Of a stretch of 40,392 bases of DNA, positions 16,557-25,102 are shown piece after piece (within the stretch, counting starts at the first letter, position 1; the number at the start of each line of letters is the position of its first letter). The notes under the pieces are model-generated. The model was given only the letters and a program-made list of their open reading frames with translations, searched no databases and was not told the origin of the DNA. The position numbers and the translations under genes were made by a program. Source of the stretch: Sphingomonas-like bacterium B12 (GTDB taxonomy: Bacteria; Pseudomonadota; Alphaproteobacteria; Sphingomonadales; Sphingomonadaceae); contig BACX01000582.1 in assembly GCA_000333335.1 (NCBI GenBank), positions 95 to 40,486 on the forward strand, written 5' to 3'.

Positions 16557-16939
16557 CGGCACCACCATAGCGGATCGCACCGATCCGCCGAGCCCTCAGT
16601 TCTTCGAGATCGAAGTATCGTACTCGGGCGAAGACGTGCCGACCTTCACCGCATCACGCCGATGGTAGAGCGCACTCCCTTGGACGCCATGAGGTTCCTG
16701 ACACGGAAACCGTCTGGCCTTCGACTCGTGCGTGGGGCCGTCTGAACGGCTTTCCGCGATGAATGTCGTTCAACGCACCATTATCCGATAGCCGCGCGCC
16801 GATATCCACTCGTTCATGTGGATCGTCGTCGAAGCAAAACCCCGACGGTCCGATTTCGATCGGCTTAGGGCGATGATCCCACGTGGACGCGGGAAGGTAT
16901 AAGCGGCACATGGGCGTTGCCCTCGATCATGGCAATCCC
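16557..16939. other. Non-coding or decayed stretch
   Basis: No convincing gene. A short plus-strand frame (about 16587-16668) reads FFEIEVSYSGEDVPTFTASRRW then stop. It looks protein-like but has no start and I cannot assign it; it may be the tail of a lost gene. An 85-codon minus-strand frame at 16654-16911 has odd composition and no recognisable motif. The stretch probably holds the promoter of the TetR gene and remnants. Confidence 0.4.
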
Positions 16940-16955
16940 TATCTGACGTCAGATA
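16940..16955. promoter_or_regulatory. Perfect 16-bp palindrome, probable TetR operator
   Basis: TATCTGACGTCAGATA is a perfect palindrome located 22 bp before the start of the TetR-type gene. Size, symmetry and position match autoregulatory operators of this family. Binding by the adjacent regulator is inference. Confidence 0.65.
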
Positions 16956-16977
16956 ACTGCATTGAGGTATTCACGGC

Positions 16978-17481
16978 GTGGCGGATACGGTGAACGCGAT
17001 CATGGATTCGGCCGAGCGCCGAATTCGCGCAGCGGGCTATCATGGCTTCAGCTATCGCGAAGTGGCGGCGGATGTCGGAGTGAAGGCGGCCAGCGTCCAC
17101 TATCACTATCCGTCCAAGGACGCTTTGGCAGCCGCGGTGGCTCGTCGATATAATGATCGCGTCGTCGAGGCCGTCGAACGGCAGACCGCTATAGGCGTCG
17201 GCATAGTCGGGGCTTGGCGAAACGTTTTTCGCGATGCGCTGATGGATGGTGCGCGCATGTGTCTGTGCGGGGCCTTGGGGGTGACGGTGAGTGGCCTGGC
17301 GCCCGCGGTCACGGAAGAGGTCCAGCGATTCTTCGCCCTGGGAGTCGAGAGCTTGGTCAAGGGCGGTTTGACGAAAGCCGACGCCGTCAGGATTCTGGCA
17401 CAACTGGAGGGCGCCATCCTGATGGCGAGCGCGCACGACGATCCGTCTCTCTTCGACGCGGCTGCGGACAATTTGAGATAG
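16978..17481 (+). CDS. TetR/AcrR-family transcriptional regulator
   Basis: 167 aa, somewhat short for the family (about 190-200). The N-terminal helix-turn-helix is clear: AERRIRAAGYHGFSYREVAADVGVKAASVHYHYPSKDALAAAVARRY (about 12-58), with the typical tyrosine-rich turn and PSK. The C-terminal part (AWRNVFRDALMDGARMCLCGALGVTVSGLAPAVTEEVQRFF) resembles the YxaF/LmrA-like ligand domain. The start is a GTG at 16978 with GAGG 10 nt upstream; an internal ATG at 17002 would cut into helix 1. A 16-bp palindrome lies just before it. No divergent or downstream gene forms an obvious target, so its regulon may lie elsewhere or may have been lost during the rearrangement to the right. Convergent with the epimerase remnant. 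Confidence 0.85.
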   Translation: MADTVNAIMDSAERRIRAAGYHGFSYREVAADVGVKAASVHYHYPSKDALAAAVARRYNDRVVEAVERQTAIGVGIVGAWRNVFRDALMDGARMCLCGALGVTVSGLAPAVTEEVQRFFALGVESLVKGGLTKADAVRILAQLEGAILMASAHDDPSLFDAAADNLR

Positions 17482-17678
17482 TGAACTATTGCTTGGCGGT
17501 GGCGTGCGAACGCGTCAGATCCGCGCGGCGCGATTTCATGCCGTCGAAGAAGCACAGATTGGTTTGATGTCGCTTCGTGGACGAGCGCCTTCACACTGCG
17601 AATTGTGCGCCTCCGCCGCCGCACACTCGAGCGCGATGCTAGACCTGCCCAATGATGAGAACGGCCTGACCGGAAGGC

Positions 17679-18609
17679 TTACGCTGGAGTTCGCATTGCC
17701 CGCAGGCCTTCATCCCAGCGGATGATCGGCGCATAGCCGAGTTCCTCGCGCGCACGTTGATCGCTGATCGTGAAGTCGTAGCCGATCATGCGCAGCATCT
17801 GGCGAGTCAGCGGCGGCTCGCCCTTAAGCCCGAAGAGTCGCCACGCGCTTTCCATCATCGTCGCCATCGCCCAGGCGATGCGCAGCGATACCGACCGGGT
17901 TCCCGCATCGACCCCGCGCGTCGCCAGCAGGCTCCCGATCACCTCGCGCAGCGTGCGGTCCTCGCCGTCGGTGACGAAATAGGCCCGACCACCTTCGGCA
18001 CGATCCGCCGCCAGGATGGCCGCATGACAGACATTATCAACATGCGCGGTCGACATCCGTGCCTTGCCGCCACCGGGCCAGGCGAAACGCCCCGCCTTCA
18101 CATTGGCGACCATATCGTCGAGCATCGGCATGGTCGCGCCCCAGATCAGCGGTGGCAGGATCACGGTGGTGCGCAGGCCCAGGGGATCGTCGGCAGCGAG
18201 AACGAGCTGTTCGGAACGGGCCTTGCTGGCGAGGTAGGGTGCCCAGGCCGGGAAAGCGAGCGGCGTGTCCTCGGTGATGTCGATCATGGGACGGCCCTTG
18301 CCCATGACGACGCCGGCGGCGCCGACCTGGACGAGCCGCGCGATGCCTTCTGCCTTCGCGGCGGCGATCACATTGCGCGTTCCCTCGACATTCGCGCGCT
18401 CGAATGCCTCCTTCGGCGCCCAGAGCTTGAACAGCGCGGCGGCGTGAAAGACGACCTGCGCATTCCGCATGCCGGCGCGGAGGGACACCTCGTCGTCGAG
18501 GTCGCCGTGGACAGGTTGGGCGCCGAGCGCGCGCAGTCGCGCACCATCCGCCAATGACCTGTGCAGGGCACGGACGGTCCAACCCTGTTTCACCAATCGC
18601 TCCACCAGC
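17679..18609 (-). pseudogene. 5'-truncated NAD(P)-dependent epimerase/dehydratase (dihydroflavonol reductase-like)
   Basis: About 310 codons of an extended short-chain dehydrogenase remain. Visible parts are QLVERLVKQGWTVRALHRS (end of the first Rossmann unit), VHGDLDDEVSLRAGM, VVFHAAALFKLW, NVEGTRNVIAAAKAEGIARLVQVGAAG, the YLASK active-site motif (YxxxK) and the C-terminal half. The N-terminal strand and glycine-rich GxxGxxG cofactor loop are missing, because the reading frame runs straight into the left end of the IS3 element. A GTG at 18603 could start translation, but the product would lack its dinucleotide-binding loop and is very likely inactive. Homologues usually begin with about 15-20 more residues. 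The rest of the frame is intact, so the disruption may be recent. Confidence 0.85.
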
Positions 18610-18634
18610 TGAGCTGCCCCCTTTCAGGTGGACC
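18610..18634 (+). repeat. IS3 left inverted repeat
   Basis: TGAGCTGCCCCC followed after a short divergent stretch by GGTGGACC; it pairs with the right end at 19855-19878 with one internal length difference. The T at 18610 directly abuts the truncated epimerase frame. Confidence 0.8.
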
Positions 18635-18645
18635 ATCGAGTATGA

Positions 18646-18951
18646 TGGGAATCACCAGGAAAGGGACGTCACAGGCCGTCGAAGAAGCACAAGCCCGAGG
18701 AGATCATCGGGAAGCTGCGTGAGGTCGAGATCGTGTTGGGCCAAGGCGGGACGACCGCCGAGGGATGCCGGCGGATCGGTGTCACGGAGCAGACCTATTA
18801 CAGGTGGCGGAAGGAATATGGCGGCCTGAAGGTCGACCAGGCACGCCGGATGAAGGATCTGGAGAAGGAGAACCTTCGGCTCCGTCGAGCAGTTTCTGAT
18901 CTGACGCTCGACAAGCTCATTCTTCAGGAGGCCGCCAGGGGAAACTTCTGA
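18646..18951 (+). CDS. IS3 transposase OrfA (helix-turn-helix)
   Basis: About 90-100 codons. [20 protein letters not shown], then [26 protein letters not shown] (HTH) and a leucine-zipper-like segment [20 protein letters not shown], ending [14 protein letters not shown]. This is the DNA-binding half of an IS3 transposase. The frame is open from 18646 but contains no ATG before the HTH; the first in-frame conventional start is a GTG at 18733, which would delete the front of the domain. A non-standard start or a small lesion near 18660 is possible, so this copy may be inactive. It is joined to OrfB by probable -1 frameshifting. Confidence 0.8.
   Translation, partial: WESPGKGRHRPSKKHKPEEIIGKLREVEIVLGQGGTTAEGCRRIGVTEQTYYRWRKEYGGLKVDQARRMKDLEKENLRLRRAVSDLTLDKLILQEAARGNF
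18939..18945 (+). other. -1 ribosomal frameshift slippery site
   Basis: The heptamer G GGA AAC is in the correct phase (X XXY YYZ) six bases before the orfA stop. A -1 slip moves ribosomes into the orfB frame ([20 protein letters not shown]...), giving the fused OrfAB transposase typical of IS3 elements. A downstream stimulatory structure was not modelled. Confidence 0.65.
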
Positions 18952-19844
18952 GCCCCGCGCGGCGACGACGCTGCATCGACCAGGTTCGCAGCGTGATGCT
19001 GGTGTCCGAGCGGCGGGTGTGCCGGGTGCTCGGCCAGCATCGATCGACGCAGCGCAAGGTGCCGCGCGGGGCGGATGACGAAGCGGCGCTGACCGAAGAC
19101 ATCATCGAGTTGGCCAAGCAATATGGGCGTTACGGCTATCGCCGGGTGACGGCGTTGCTGCATGCGGCCGGCTGGACGGTGAACCATAAGAGGGTCGAGC
19201 GGATTTGGCGGCGCGAGGGTCTCAAGGAGCCCCAGCGCCAGCCGAAACGCGGTCGGCTGTGGCTCAATGACGGATCCTGCATCCGGCTCCGGCCGGAATA
19301 TGCGGGTCACGTCTGCGCCTACGATTTTGTCGAGGGGCGCCCCCACGATGGGCGGAAATTCCGCATCCTCACCATCATCGACGAATTCAGCCGGGAGTGC
19401 CTCGCGCTGATTGTCGCCCGAAAGCTCAACCATGAAGATGTGCTGGCGGCCTTGGCGGAGCTGTTCTTCTGGCGTGGGCCGCCCGCTCATATCCGGTCCG
19501 ATAACGGCAGCGAATTCATCGCTGGCGAGGTCCGGAAATGGCTCGGCAAGATCGGCGTGAAGACGCTCTACATCACGCCGGGTTCGCCTTGGGAGAACGG
19601 CTACAACGAGAGCTTCAACGGCTCCCTTCGCGACGAGCTGCTGAACGGCGAGATCTTCTACAGCCTCGCCGAGGCCAGGGTGCTGATCGAAGCCTGGCGG
19701 CGCCATTACAATACCGTCCGCCCTCACAGCAGCCTCGGCTACCGCCCGCCGGCCCCGGAAACTGCGACACCGCCATGGCCGGCCTCCGGTTCCGCTTCGC
19801 TCCACCTCCGCCCGGCCATGGCGAAGGAGGCGATCATGCACTAA
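18945..19844 (+). CDS. IS3 transposase OrfB (DDE integrase core)
   Basis: About 299 codons in the -1 frame relative to orfA; the first internal start codon is a GTG at 18993 (283 aa). It contains an HTH_21-type segment ([36 protein letters not shown]) and the rve integrase core. The catalytic triad is visible as Asp in CAYDFVEGR, Asp in IRSDNGSEF and Glu in [13 protein letters not shown], and the C-terminus has [16 protein letters not shown]. The frame is intact to its TAA 34 bp before the right IS end, so the catalytic half looks functional if translated by frameshifting from orfA. Confidence 0.92.
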   Translation, partial: LLSPARRRRCIDQVRSVMLVSERRVCRVLGQHRSTQRKVPRGADDEAALTEDIIELAKQYGRYGYRRVTALLHAAGWTVNHKRVERIWRREGLKEPQRQPKRGRLWLNDGSCIRLRPEYAGHVCAYDFVEGRPHDGRKFRILTIIDEFSRECLALIVARKLNHEDVLAALAELFFWRGPPAHIRSDNGSEFIAGEVRKWLGKIGVKTLYITPGSPWENGYNESFNGSLRDELLNGEIFYSLAEARVLIEAWRRHYNTVRPHSSLGYRPPAPETATPPWPASGSASLHLRPAMAKEAIMH

Positions 19845-19854
19845 CAATCAAGCC

Positions 19855-19878
19855 GGTCCACCCCGTGGGGGCTGCTCA
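19855..19878 (-). repeat. IS3 right inverted repeat
   Basis: Reverse complement begins TGAGCAGCCCCC and ends GGTGGACC, matching the left end. The final A at 19878 is followed at once by the rhaT-like remnant. Confidence 0.8.
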
Positions 19879-20649
19879 ATGGGGCTGTGCACCGTGTTCG
19901 GCACGCTGATCCCGCCGATCTTCCAGGGCGATTTCGCGGAGAAGTTGCTCGGCAGCACGTCGGGCCACATGATCCTGCTGGGGCTGTTCGTCACTTTGGC
20001 CGGTATCGTCGTGGTGACGATGGCGGGCGCCGCCAAGGACCGCGCGCTCTCCGATGCGCAGAAGACGCAGGCGGTCGCCGAGTTCGATTTCCGCAAGGGG
20101 ATCGCGGTCGCCATCTTCTCGGGCGTCATGTCTTCCTGCTTCGCGTTCGGGCTGAGCGCGGGCGAGCCGATCAAGGCGCTGTCGGCGGCCGCCGGCACCG
20201 GCCCGCTGTGGACCGGCTTGCCGACGCTCTGCCTCGTTATGGCGGGCGGCCTCGTCACCAACGCGATCTGGTGCGCGATCCTGATAGTGCGCAACGGTTC
20301 GGCGCGCCAGTGGCTGGGCGAAACTGCGGTGCGCATGGACGCAGATGCCGGTCGCGGGGAGGGCCGCCCGCCGCTCGGCCGCAACCTGCTGCTGGCGGCG
20401 CTGGGCGGCACCGCCTGGTACTTCCAGTTCTTCTTCTACACGATGGGCGAGAGCCAGATGGGGCGCTTCGGCTTCTCGTCGTGGACGCTGCACATGGCCT
20501 CGATCATCATCTTCGGCACGCTCTGGGGCTTCGCCTTCCGCGAGTGGAAAGATGCCGCGCCCCGCGTGCGGGCGATGGTGTGGAGCGGCGTGGGTCTGCT
20601 CGTCATCGCCACCGTCATTATCGGCTACGGCAACATGCTGGCGGCCTGA
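19879..20649 (+). pseudogene. rhaT: 5'-truncated L-rhamnose/proton symporter (RhaT-like)
   Basis: 256 codons of a drug/metabolite-transporter-type membrane protein that resembles RhaT: GLCTVFGTLIPPIF, GIAVAIFSGVMSSCFAFGLSAGEPI, GGLVTNAIWCAILIVRNGSARQW, GGTAWYFQFFFYTMGESQMG and a final hydrophobic helix. RhaT proteins are about 340 aa with ten membrane helices; here roughly the first 85-90 residues (about three helices) are gone, because the frame starts exactly at the IS3 right end. An ATG by chance or descent lies at the junction, so a shortened protein could be made, but a working symporter is unlikely. The gene ends 23 bp before a GH106 rhamnosidase gene, consistent with a former rhamnose-uptake operon. 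Confidence 0.82.
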
Positions 20650-20672
20650 CCTTCATGCATCGAGGACAGACC

Positions 20673-23600
20673 ATGATCGCGCGCGCGCTCCGCTTCGGCC
20701 TCCTGGCGACATCCCTGCTCGCCGCCATTCCCGCGACGGCGGCCGATCCCGATCCGCTGAAAGCGGGCTTCGAGACACCACCGGACAGCGCTCGCCCGCG
20801 CGTGTGGTGGCACTGGCTGTCGGGCAATATCGCCAAGCCCGGCATCCACGCTGATCTCGAATGGATGAAGAGCGTCGGGCTCGGTGGCGTGCAGATGTTC
20901 GACGGCGACATGGGCGCGCCGCAGATCGTGCCGCATCGGGTGAAGGCGCTGACCCCCGAATGGCTCGACGACCTGCACTATGCGGCGTCCGAGGCGGACC
21001 GGCTCGGTCTCGAATTCGCGATGGCGGCGGCGCCGGGCTGGAGCGAGACGGGCGGCCCGTGGGTGAAGCCCGAATCCGGTATGAAGAAGGTCGTCTGGTC
21101 CGAGCTGCGGGTGAGCGGCAGCCACGCCGTGGGCAGGCTGCCGTCGCCGCCGGCCGTGGCCGGCCCATTCCTCGCGCTGCCCAAGCGCGACCAGATGGGC
21201 AAGCTGGTCGATGTCGTGCCCGGCTATTATCGCGACGTAGCGGTGATCGCCTACCCCGCGCCACAGGGTGACGTTCCGCTCGCCGCGCTGCGCCCGACAC
21301 TCTCCTCCAGCCAGGCGGGGCTGGACCTCGCGACGCTGACCGACGGCGATCTCGCCAAGGGCGTGACGCTCGCCACGCCGACGCCGGACGCGCCGGCCTG
21401 GGTGCAATATGCCTTCGCCCAGCCGGCGACGATGCGGGCGCTGACCATGGTCGGCCCGTTCGGCGGCCGCTTCGCCGATGGCCCGGTCGGCCGCATCGAG
21501 GCGAGCGACGACGGTGCGCACTGGCGGTCGATCCGCACGCTGACCGGCGCCGCGCACAACCCTGCGCCCGAGCGGACCTTCGCCTTCCCCGCCACTACCG
21601 CGCGTTTCTTCCGCGTGGTGTTCGAGCGCCCCGAAATCTCGCGTGAACCTTATCCGCACGCGCCGGGCATCGCGCTGAACGAGCTGGCGCTGGTGCCGGG
21701 CGCGCGGATCGATCTGTTCGAGGACAAGGCGGGCTTCGGCGTGCTGCCCGATGCCGACATCCCTGCGACGCCCGCGCAGGATGCCGCTGCCGTCATTCCC
21801 GAAAAGGGCGTCATCGATCTGACCGACCGCCTCCGCCCCGACGGCAGCCTCGACTGGACGCCGCCCAAGGGCGACTGGGTGATCCTGCGCATGGGCTATT
21901 CGCCGACCGGCGAGATCAACCACCCGGCCACGCCCGAGGCGACCGGACCCGAAGCTGACAAGCTCAACGCCCGGCACGTCCAAGCGCATCTCGACGCCTA
22001 TATGGCGCCGGTGCTCAAGGAACTGGGGCCGCTCGCCGGTACGCATGGTCTCCGCTATCTTGTCACCGACAGCTGGGAAGCGGGCGTCGAGAACTGGACG
22101 GAGGCGATGGCCGCCGAGTTCCAGAAGCGGCGCGGCTATGCGATCACCCCGTGGCTGCCGGTGCTGGCCGGCCGGATCGTCGGCAGCGCCGAACAGAGCG
22201 ACGCCTTCCTGTGGGATTTCCGCCGTACGCTGGCCGATCTGCTCGCCGAGAATCATTACGGCACGATCACCCGCTTCGCCAAGCAGCACGGCCTCGGCTA
22301 TTACGGCGAGGCCGTGGGTGCCGCCATGCCGACGATCGCCGACGGGATGCTGGCCAAGAGCTATACCGACATCCCGATGGGCGAATTCTGGGCGATGCCC
22401 TTCGGCGGCAAGCCCGCCGCCTATCAGGGCGTACGCGCTGATGAGTTTCCCGCCGACATCATCGAGACGGCATCCACCGCGCATATCTACGGGAAGCCAT
22501 TGGTGGCGGCGGAGTCGCTCACCTCGTCCCAGCCGCAATGGACGGCGACGCCGTGGACACTGAAGTGGGTGGCGGACAAATATATGGCGATGGGCGTCAA
22601 CCGCCTCGTCATCCACACCTCGCCGCACCAGCCCGACGTCGACGACAGCCACGAGCCCGGCCTGACGCTCGGGCCGTTCGGGCAAGCCTTCACCCGTAAC
22701 GAGACGTGGGCGGGCATGGCGAAGCCGTGGATCGACTATCTCGCGCGCAGTTCCTTCCTGCTCCAGCAGGGCAAGCCGGTCGCCGACATCCTCTATTTCA
22801 CGGGAGAGGGGGCGACGAGCGGGGTTCCCTATCGTGATGTCGGCACGCCCGCCGATCCGCGCGGCTATGGCTTCGATTACGCCAATGCCGATGCGATGTT
22901 GCGGCTGGCTACGGTGGCGGACGGGCGCATCCATTTCCCCGGCGGTGCCAGCTATCGGCTGTTCGTCCTGCCGGACAGCGCCACCCGCATGACGCTCCCG
23001 ATGATCGAGAAACTGCGCGATCTGGTGACGCAGGGCGGCATCGTGCTCGGCCCGAAGCCGATCGGCTCGCCAAGCCTCGCCTCGGACGATCAGGCGGTGA
23101 AGTCGATCGCGGACCAGTTGTGGGGCGATACCGACGGCCGCGTTCTGCTGCGCCACGATTTCGGCAAGGGCAGCGTCTTCTGGGGGCCGAAACCGACGGC
23201 TGTGATGGAGGAACTCGGCCTTGCGAAGGACTTCGACTTCTCCGCCGATCGGAGCGGCATGGAGCTGCGCTTCGCCCATCGCCACCTCGACGACGGCGGC
23301 CTGTATTTCGTCACCAACCAGAGCGCGATCGACGGCAATGTGAAGGTGCAGGTGCGCACCACCGGCAGGCAGCCCGAGGCGTGGCATGCCGATACGGGGC
23401 GGACCGAGCCGGTCGGCTACCGCATCCATGACGGGGTGACCGAAGTGTCGCTGCATCTTGCGCCCTATGAGGCGATGTTCCTCGTGATGACGAAGCCTGC
23501 GGCCGCGCAGCAGTTGAAGGTGGCGTCGCCGGTCGTCCGGCCGCTCGCCTCGCTGTCGGACGGATGGCAATTGTCGTTCCCTTCCGGCTGGGACGCCCCT

Positions 23601-24056
23601 GCTTCGGTGGAGATGCCGCGCCTGTCCTCATGGACGGAGAGCCGCGATCCGGGGATGCGCTATTTCTCGGGCGTCGGTACCTATCGGCGCACCGTCGACG
23701 TGCCGGCCGCGTGGCTGAAGGCGGGGCAACGGCTCCAGCTCGACCTCGGGGAGGTCGCCGACCTCGCCGAGGTGCGGATCAACGGCCGTAGCGCCGGGGT
23801 GGCGTGGAAGCCGCCTTATGCGATCGACGTCACCGGCCTGCTCCATGCCGGGCGCAACACGATCGAGGTCGCCGTCGCCAACGTCTGGCGCAACCGGCTG
23901 GTCGGCGACCAGCAGCCGGGTGCCAAGCCCCACGCCTTCACCAGCCAGCCGGCGGGGGGCGGGTTCGCGGCGCTGGGCGGGATCATCGACAAGGACACGC
24001 CGCTGCTGCCTTCGGGCCTGCTGGGGCCGGTCACCCTGGAGTCTCTGCAAAGATAG
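20673..24056 (+). CDS. GH106 alpha-L-rhamnosidase, exported
   Basis: 1127 aa with a signal peptide (MIARALRFGLLATSLLAAIPATAAD). The N-terminal part has the GH106 hallmarks RPRVWWHWLSGNIAKPGIHADLEWMKSVGLGGVQMFD and AAAPGWSETGGPWVKPE; the middle has LVTDSWEAGVENWTEAM and LGYYGEAVG; the C-terminus has a beta-sandwich (LDLGEVADLAEVRINGRSAGVAWKPPYAIDVT, VANVWRNRLVGD). Length matches the family founder, RhaM of Sphingomonas paucimobilis (from memory). It would release L-rhamnose from plant or bacterial glycans in the periplasm. The ATG at 20673 has GAGGA 6 nt upstream; an ATG at 20655 lacks one. With rhaT and its promoter damaged by the IS, expression may depend on the IS or on a weak internal promoter. 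Confidence 0.9.
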   Translation: MIARALRFGLLATSLLAAIPATAADPDPLKAGFETPPDSARPRVWWHWLSGNIAKPGIHADLEWMKSVGLGGVQMFDGDMGAPQIVPHRVKALTPEWLDDLHYAASEADRLGLEFAMAAAPGWSETGGPWVKPESGMKKVVWSELRVSGSHAVGRLPSPPAVAGPFLALPKRDQMGKLVDVVPGYYRDVAVIAYPAPQGDVPLAALRPTLSSSQAGLDLATLTDGDLAKGVTLATPTPDAPAWVQYAFAQPATMRALTMVGPFGGRFADGPVGRIEASDDGAHWRSIRTLTGAAHNPAPERTFAFPATTARFFRVVFERPEISREPYPHAPGIALNELALVPGARIDLFEDKAGFGVLPDADIPATPAQDAAAVIPEKGVIDLTDRLRPDGSLDWTPPKGDWVILRMGYSPTGEINHPATPEATGPEADKLNARHVQAHLDAYMAPVLKELGPLAGTHGLRYLVTDSWEAGVENWTEAMAAEFQKRRGYAITPWLPVLAGRIVGSAEQSDAFLWDFRRTLADLLAENHYGTITRFAKQHGLGYYGEAVGAAMPTIADGMLAKSYTDIPMGEFWAMPFGGKPAAYQGVRADEFPADIIETASTAHIYGKPLVAAESLTSSQPQWTATPWTLKWVADKYMAMGVNRLVIHTSPHQPDVDDSHEPGLTLGPFGQAFTRNETWAGMAKPWIDYLARSSFLLQQGKPVADILYFTGEGATSGVPYRDVGTPADPRGYGFDYANADAMLRLATVADGRIHFPGGASYRLFVLPDSATRMTLPMIEKLRDLVTQGGIVLGPKPIGSPSLASDDQAVKSIADQLWGDTDGRVLLRHDFGKGSVFWGPKPTAVMEELGLAKDFDFSADRSGMELRFAHRHLDDGGLYFVTNQSAIDGNVKVQVRTTGRQPEAWHADTGRTEPVGYRIHDGVTEVSLHLAPYEAMFLVMTKPAAAQQLKVASPVVRPLASLSDGWQLSFPSGWDAPASVEMPRLSSWTESRDPGMRYFSGVGTYRRTVDVPAAWLKAGQRLQLDLGEVADLAEVRINGRSAGVAWKPPYAIDVTGLLHAGRNTIEVAVANVWRNRLVGDQQPGAKPHAFTSQPAGGGFAALGGIIDKDTPLLPSGLLGPVTLESLQR

Positions 24057-24104
24057 TTCGTCAAAGTCCGCCCACGGACATCCGGTCTGACGGATGCGCG
24101 GGCA

Positions 24105-24150
24105 GACGTCGAAAACGAAAAGCCCCGCGGTGCTGGAGCATCGCGGGGCC
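24105..24150 (-). terminator. Intrinsic terminator of etfBA
   Basis: Read on the minus strand, GCCCCGCG (24149-24142) pairs with CGCGGGGC (24129-24122) around a 12-nt loop. It is followed at once by TTTTCGTTTTC. It starts 23 bp after the etfA stop, so it should end the leftward transcript. The plus-strand side has no T run, so it would be a poorer terminator for the GH106 gene. Confidence 0.8.
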
Positions 24151-24172
24151 TTGGTGACCGGTTTGGGCCGGA

Positions 24173-25102
24173 TCAGAGTTTGTCGGTGAGTTCGGGTACG
24201 ACCTTGAAGAGGTCACCGACGAGTCCGATGTCCGCGACCTGGAAGATCGGGGCGTCCTCGTCCTTGTTGATGGCGATGATGGTCTTGCTGTCCTTCATGC
24301 CGGCGAGGTGCTGGATCGCGCCCGAGATACCGACCGCGATATAGACTTCCGGTGCCACGATCTTGCCGGTCTGGCCGACCTGATAGTCGTTGGGCACATA
24401 GCCCGCATCGACCGCCGCGCGGCTCGCACCGACGCCCGCGCCGAGCTTGTCGGCGAGCGGCTCGATGATGCTGTGGAAGTTCTCGCTGTTCTGCAGCGCA
24501 CGGCCGCCCGAGACGATGATCTTGGCGGAGGTCAGCTCCGGACGTTCCGACTTGGAGATTTCGGCGCCGACGAACGACGAACCGGCATTCTCGCCCGAGC
24601 CCGACACGGCCTCGACCGTGCCCGAACCGCCCTCGCGCGCGGCCTTCTCGAAGGCGGTGCCGCGCACGGTGATCACCAGCTTGGCGTCCGACGACTTGAC
24701 GGTCGCGATCGCGTTGCCGGCGTAGATCGGCCGGGTGAAGGTGTTGTCGCCCTCGACCGACAGGATGTCCGACAGCTGCATCACGTCGAGCAGCGCTGCG
24801 ACGCGCGGCGCGATGTTCTTGCCGTTGGCGGTAGCCGGCGCGACGAACGCGTCGTGATCGGCCATCAGCTGCACCACCAGCGGCGCGACCGCCTCGGGCA
24901 GGACATGATCGAAGGCGGCATCGTCGGCGACATGCACCTTGCCGACACCGGCGATCTTGGCGGCGGCCTCACCGACCGCGCCCACGCCCGCACCGGCGAC
25001 GAGGAGATGCACCTCGCCCAGCTTCGACGCCGCGGTGACCGCGGAAAGGGTGGCGTCCTTGACGGCGCCGCTGTCGTGCTCGACCCAAACCAGCGTCTTC
25101 AT
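24173..25102 (-). CDS. etfA: Electron transfer flavoprotein alpha subunit
   Basis: 309 aa. ETF-alpha accepts electrons from acyl-CoA dehydrogenases with EtfB and passes them to ETF:quinone oxidoreductase. The N-terminal domain ([12 protein letters not shown]...) is followed by the FAD-binding domain: [60 protein letters not shown] and [13 protein letters not shown] (about 195-285). Length is normal. Its ATG overlaps the etfB stop (4 bp), a fixed operon order etfB-etfA. Two acyl-CoA dehydrogenase genes in the window are natural electron donors. Confidence 0.97.
   Translation of the reverse strand: MKTLVWVEHDSGAVKDATLSAVTAASKLGEVHLLVAGAGVGAVGEAAAKIAGVGKVHVADDAAFDHVLPEAVAPLVVQLMADHDAFVAPATANGKNIAPRVAALLDVMQLSDILSVEGDNTFTRPIYAGNAIATVKSSDAKLVITVRGTAFEKAAREGGSGTVEAVSGSGENAGSSFVGAEISKSERPELTSAKIIVSGGRALQNSENFHSIIEPLADKLGAGVGASRAAVDAGYVPNDYQVGQTGKIVAPEVYIAVGISGAIQHLAGMKDSKTIIAINKDEDAPIFQVADIGLVGDLFKVVPELTDKL

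Larger units (their letters stand above)
18610..19878 (+). mobile_element. IS3-family insertion sequence, 1269 bp
   Basis: The ends form imperfect inverted repeats. Left end: TGAGCTGCCCCC (18610-18621) and GGTGGACC (18627-18634). Right end, read as reverse complement from 19878: TGAGCAGCCCCC and GGTGGACC. Inside are two overlapping frames, orfA and orfB, with a -1 slippery heptamer between them, the normal IS3 layout and size. The bases outside the ends (CAGC left, ATGG right) do not match, so there is no 3-4 bp target duplication. Both flanking genes are missing their 5' ends. This fits a product of IS-mediated deletion or recombination rather than a simple insertion. Confidence 0.9.

Noticed and set aside
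16654..16911. 85-codon minus-strand ORF divergent from the TetR gene
   Set aside because: No recognisable domain, odd composition and no clear ribosome-binding site; it lies near the palindrome but does not look like a real protein.
20625..23570. 981-codon minus-strand ORF opposite the GH106 gene
   Set aside because: Antisense reading of a GC-rich gene whose plus-strand frame has a signal peptide and family motifs; composition rich in Arg, His and Asp with no domain.
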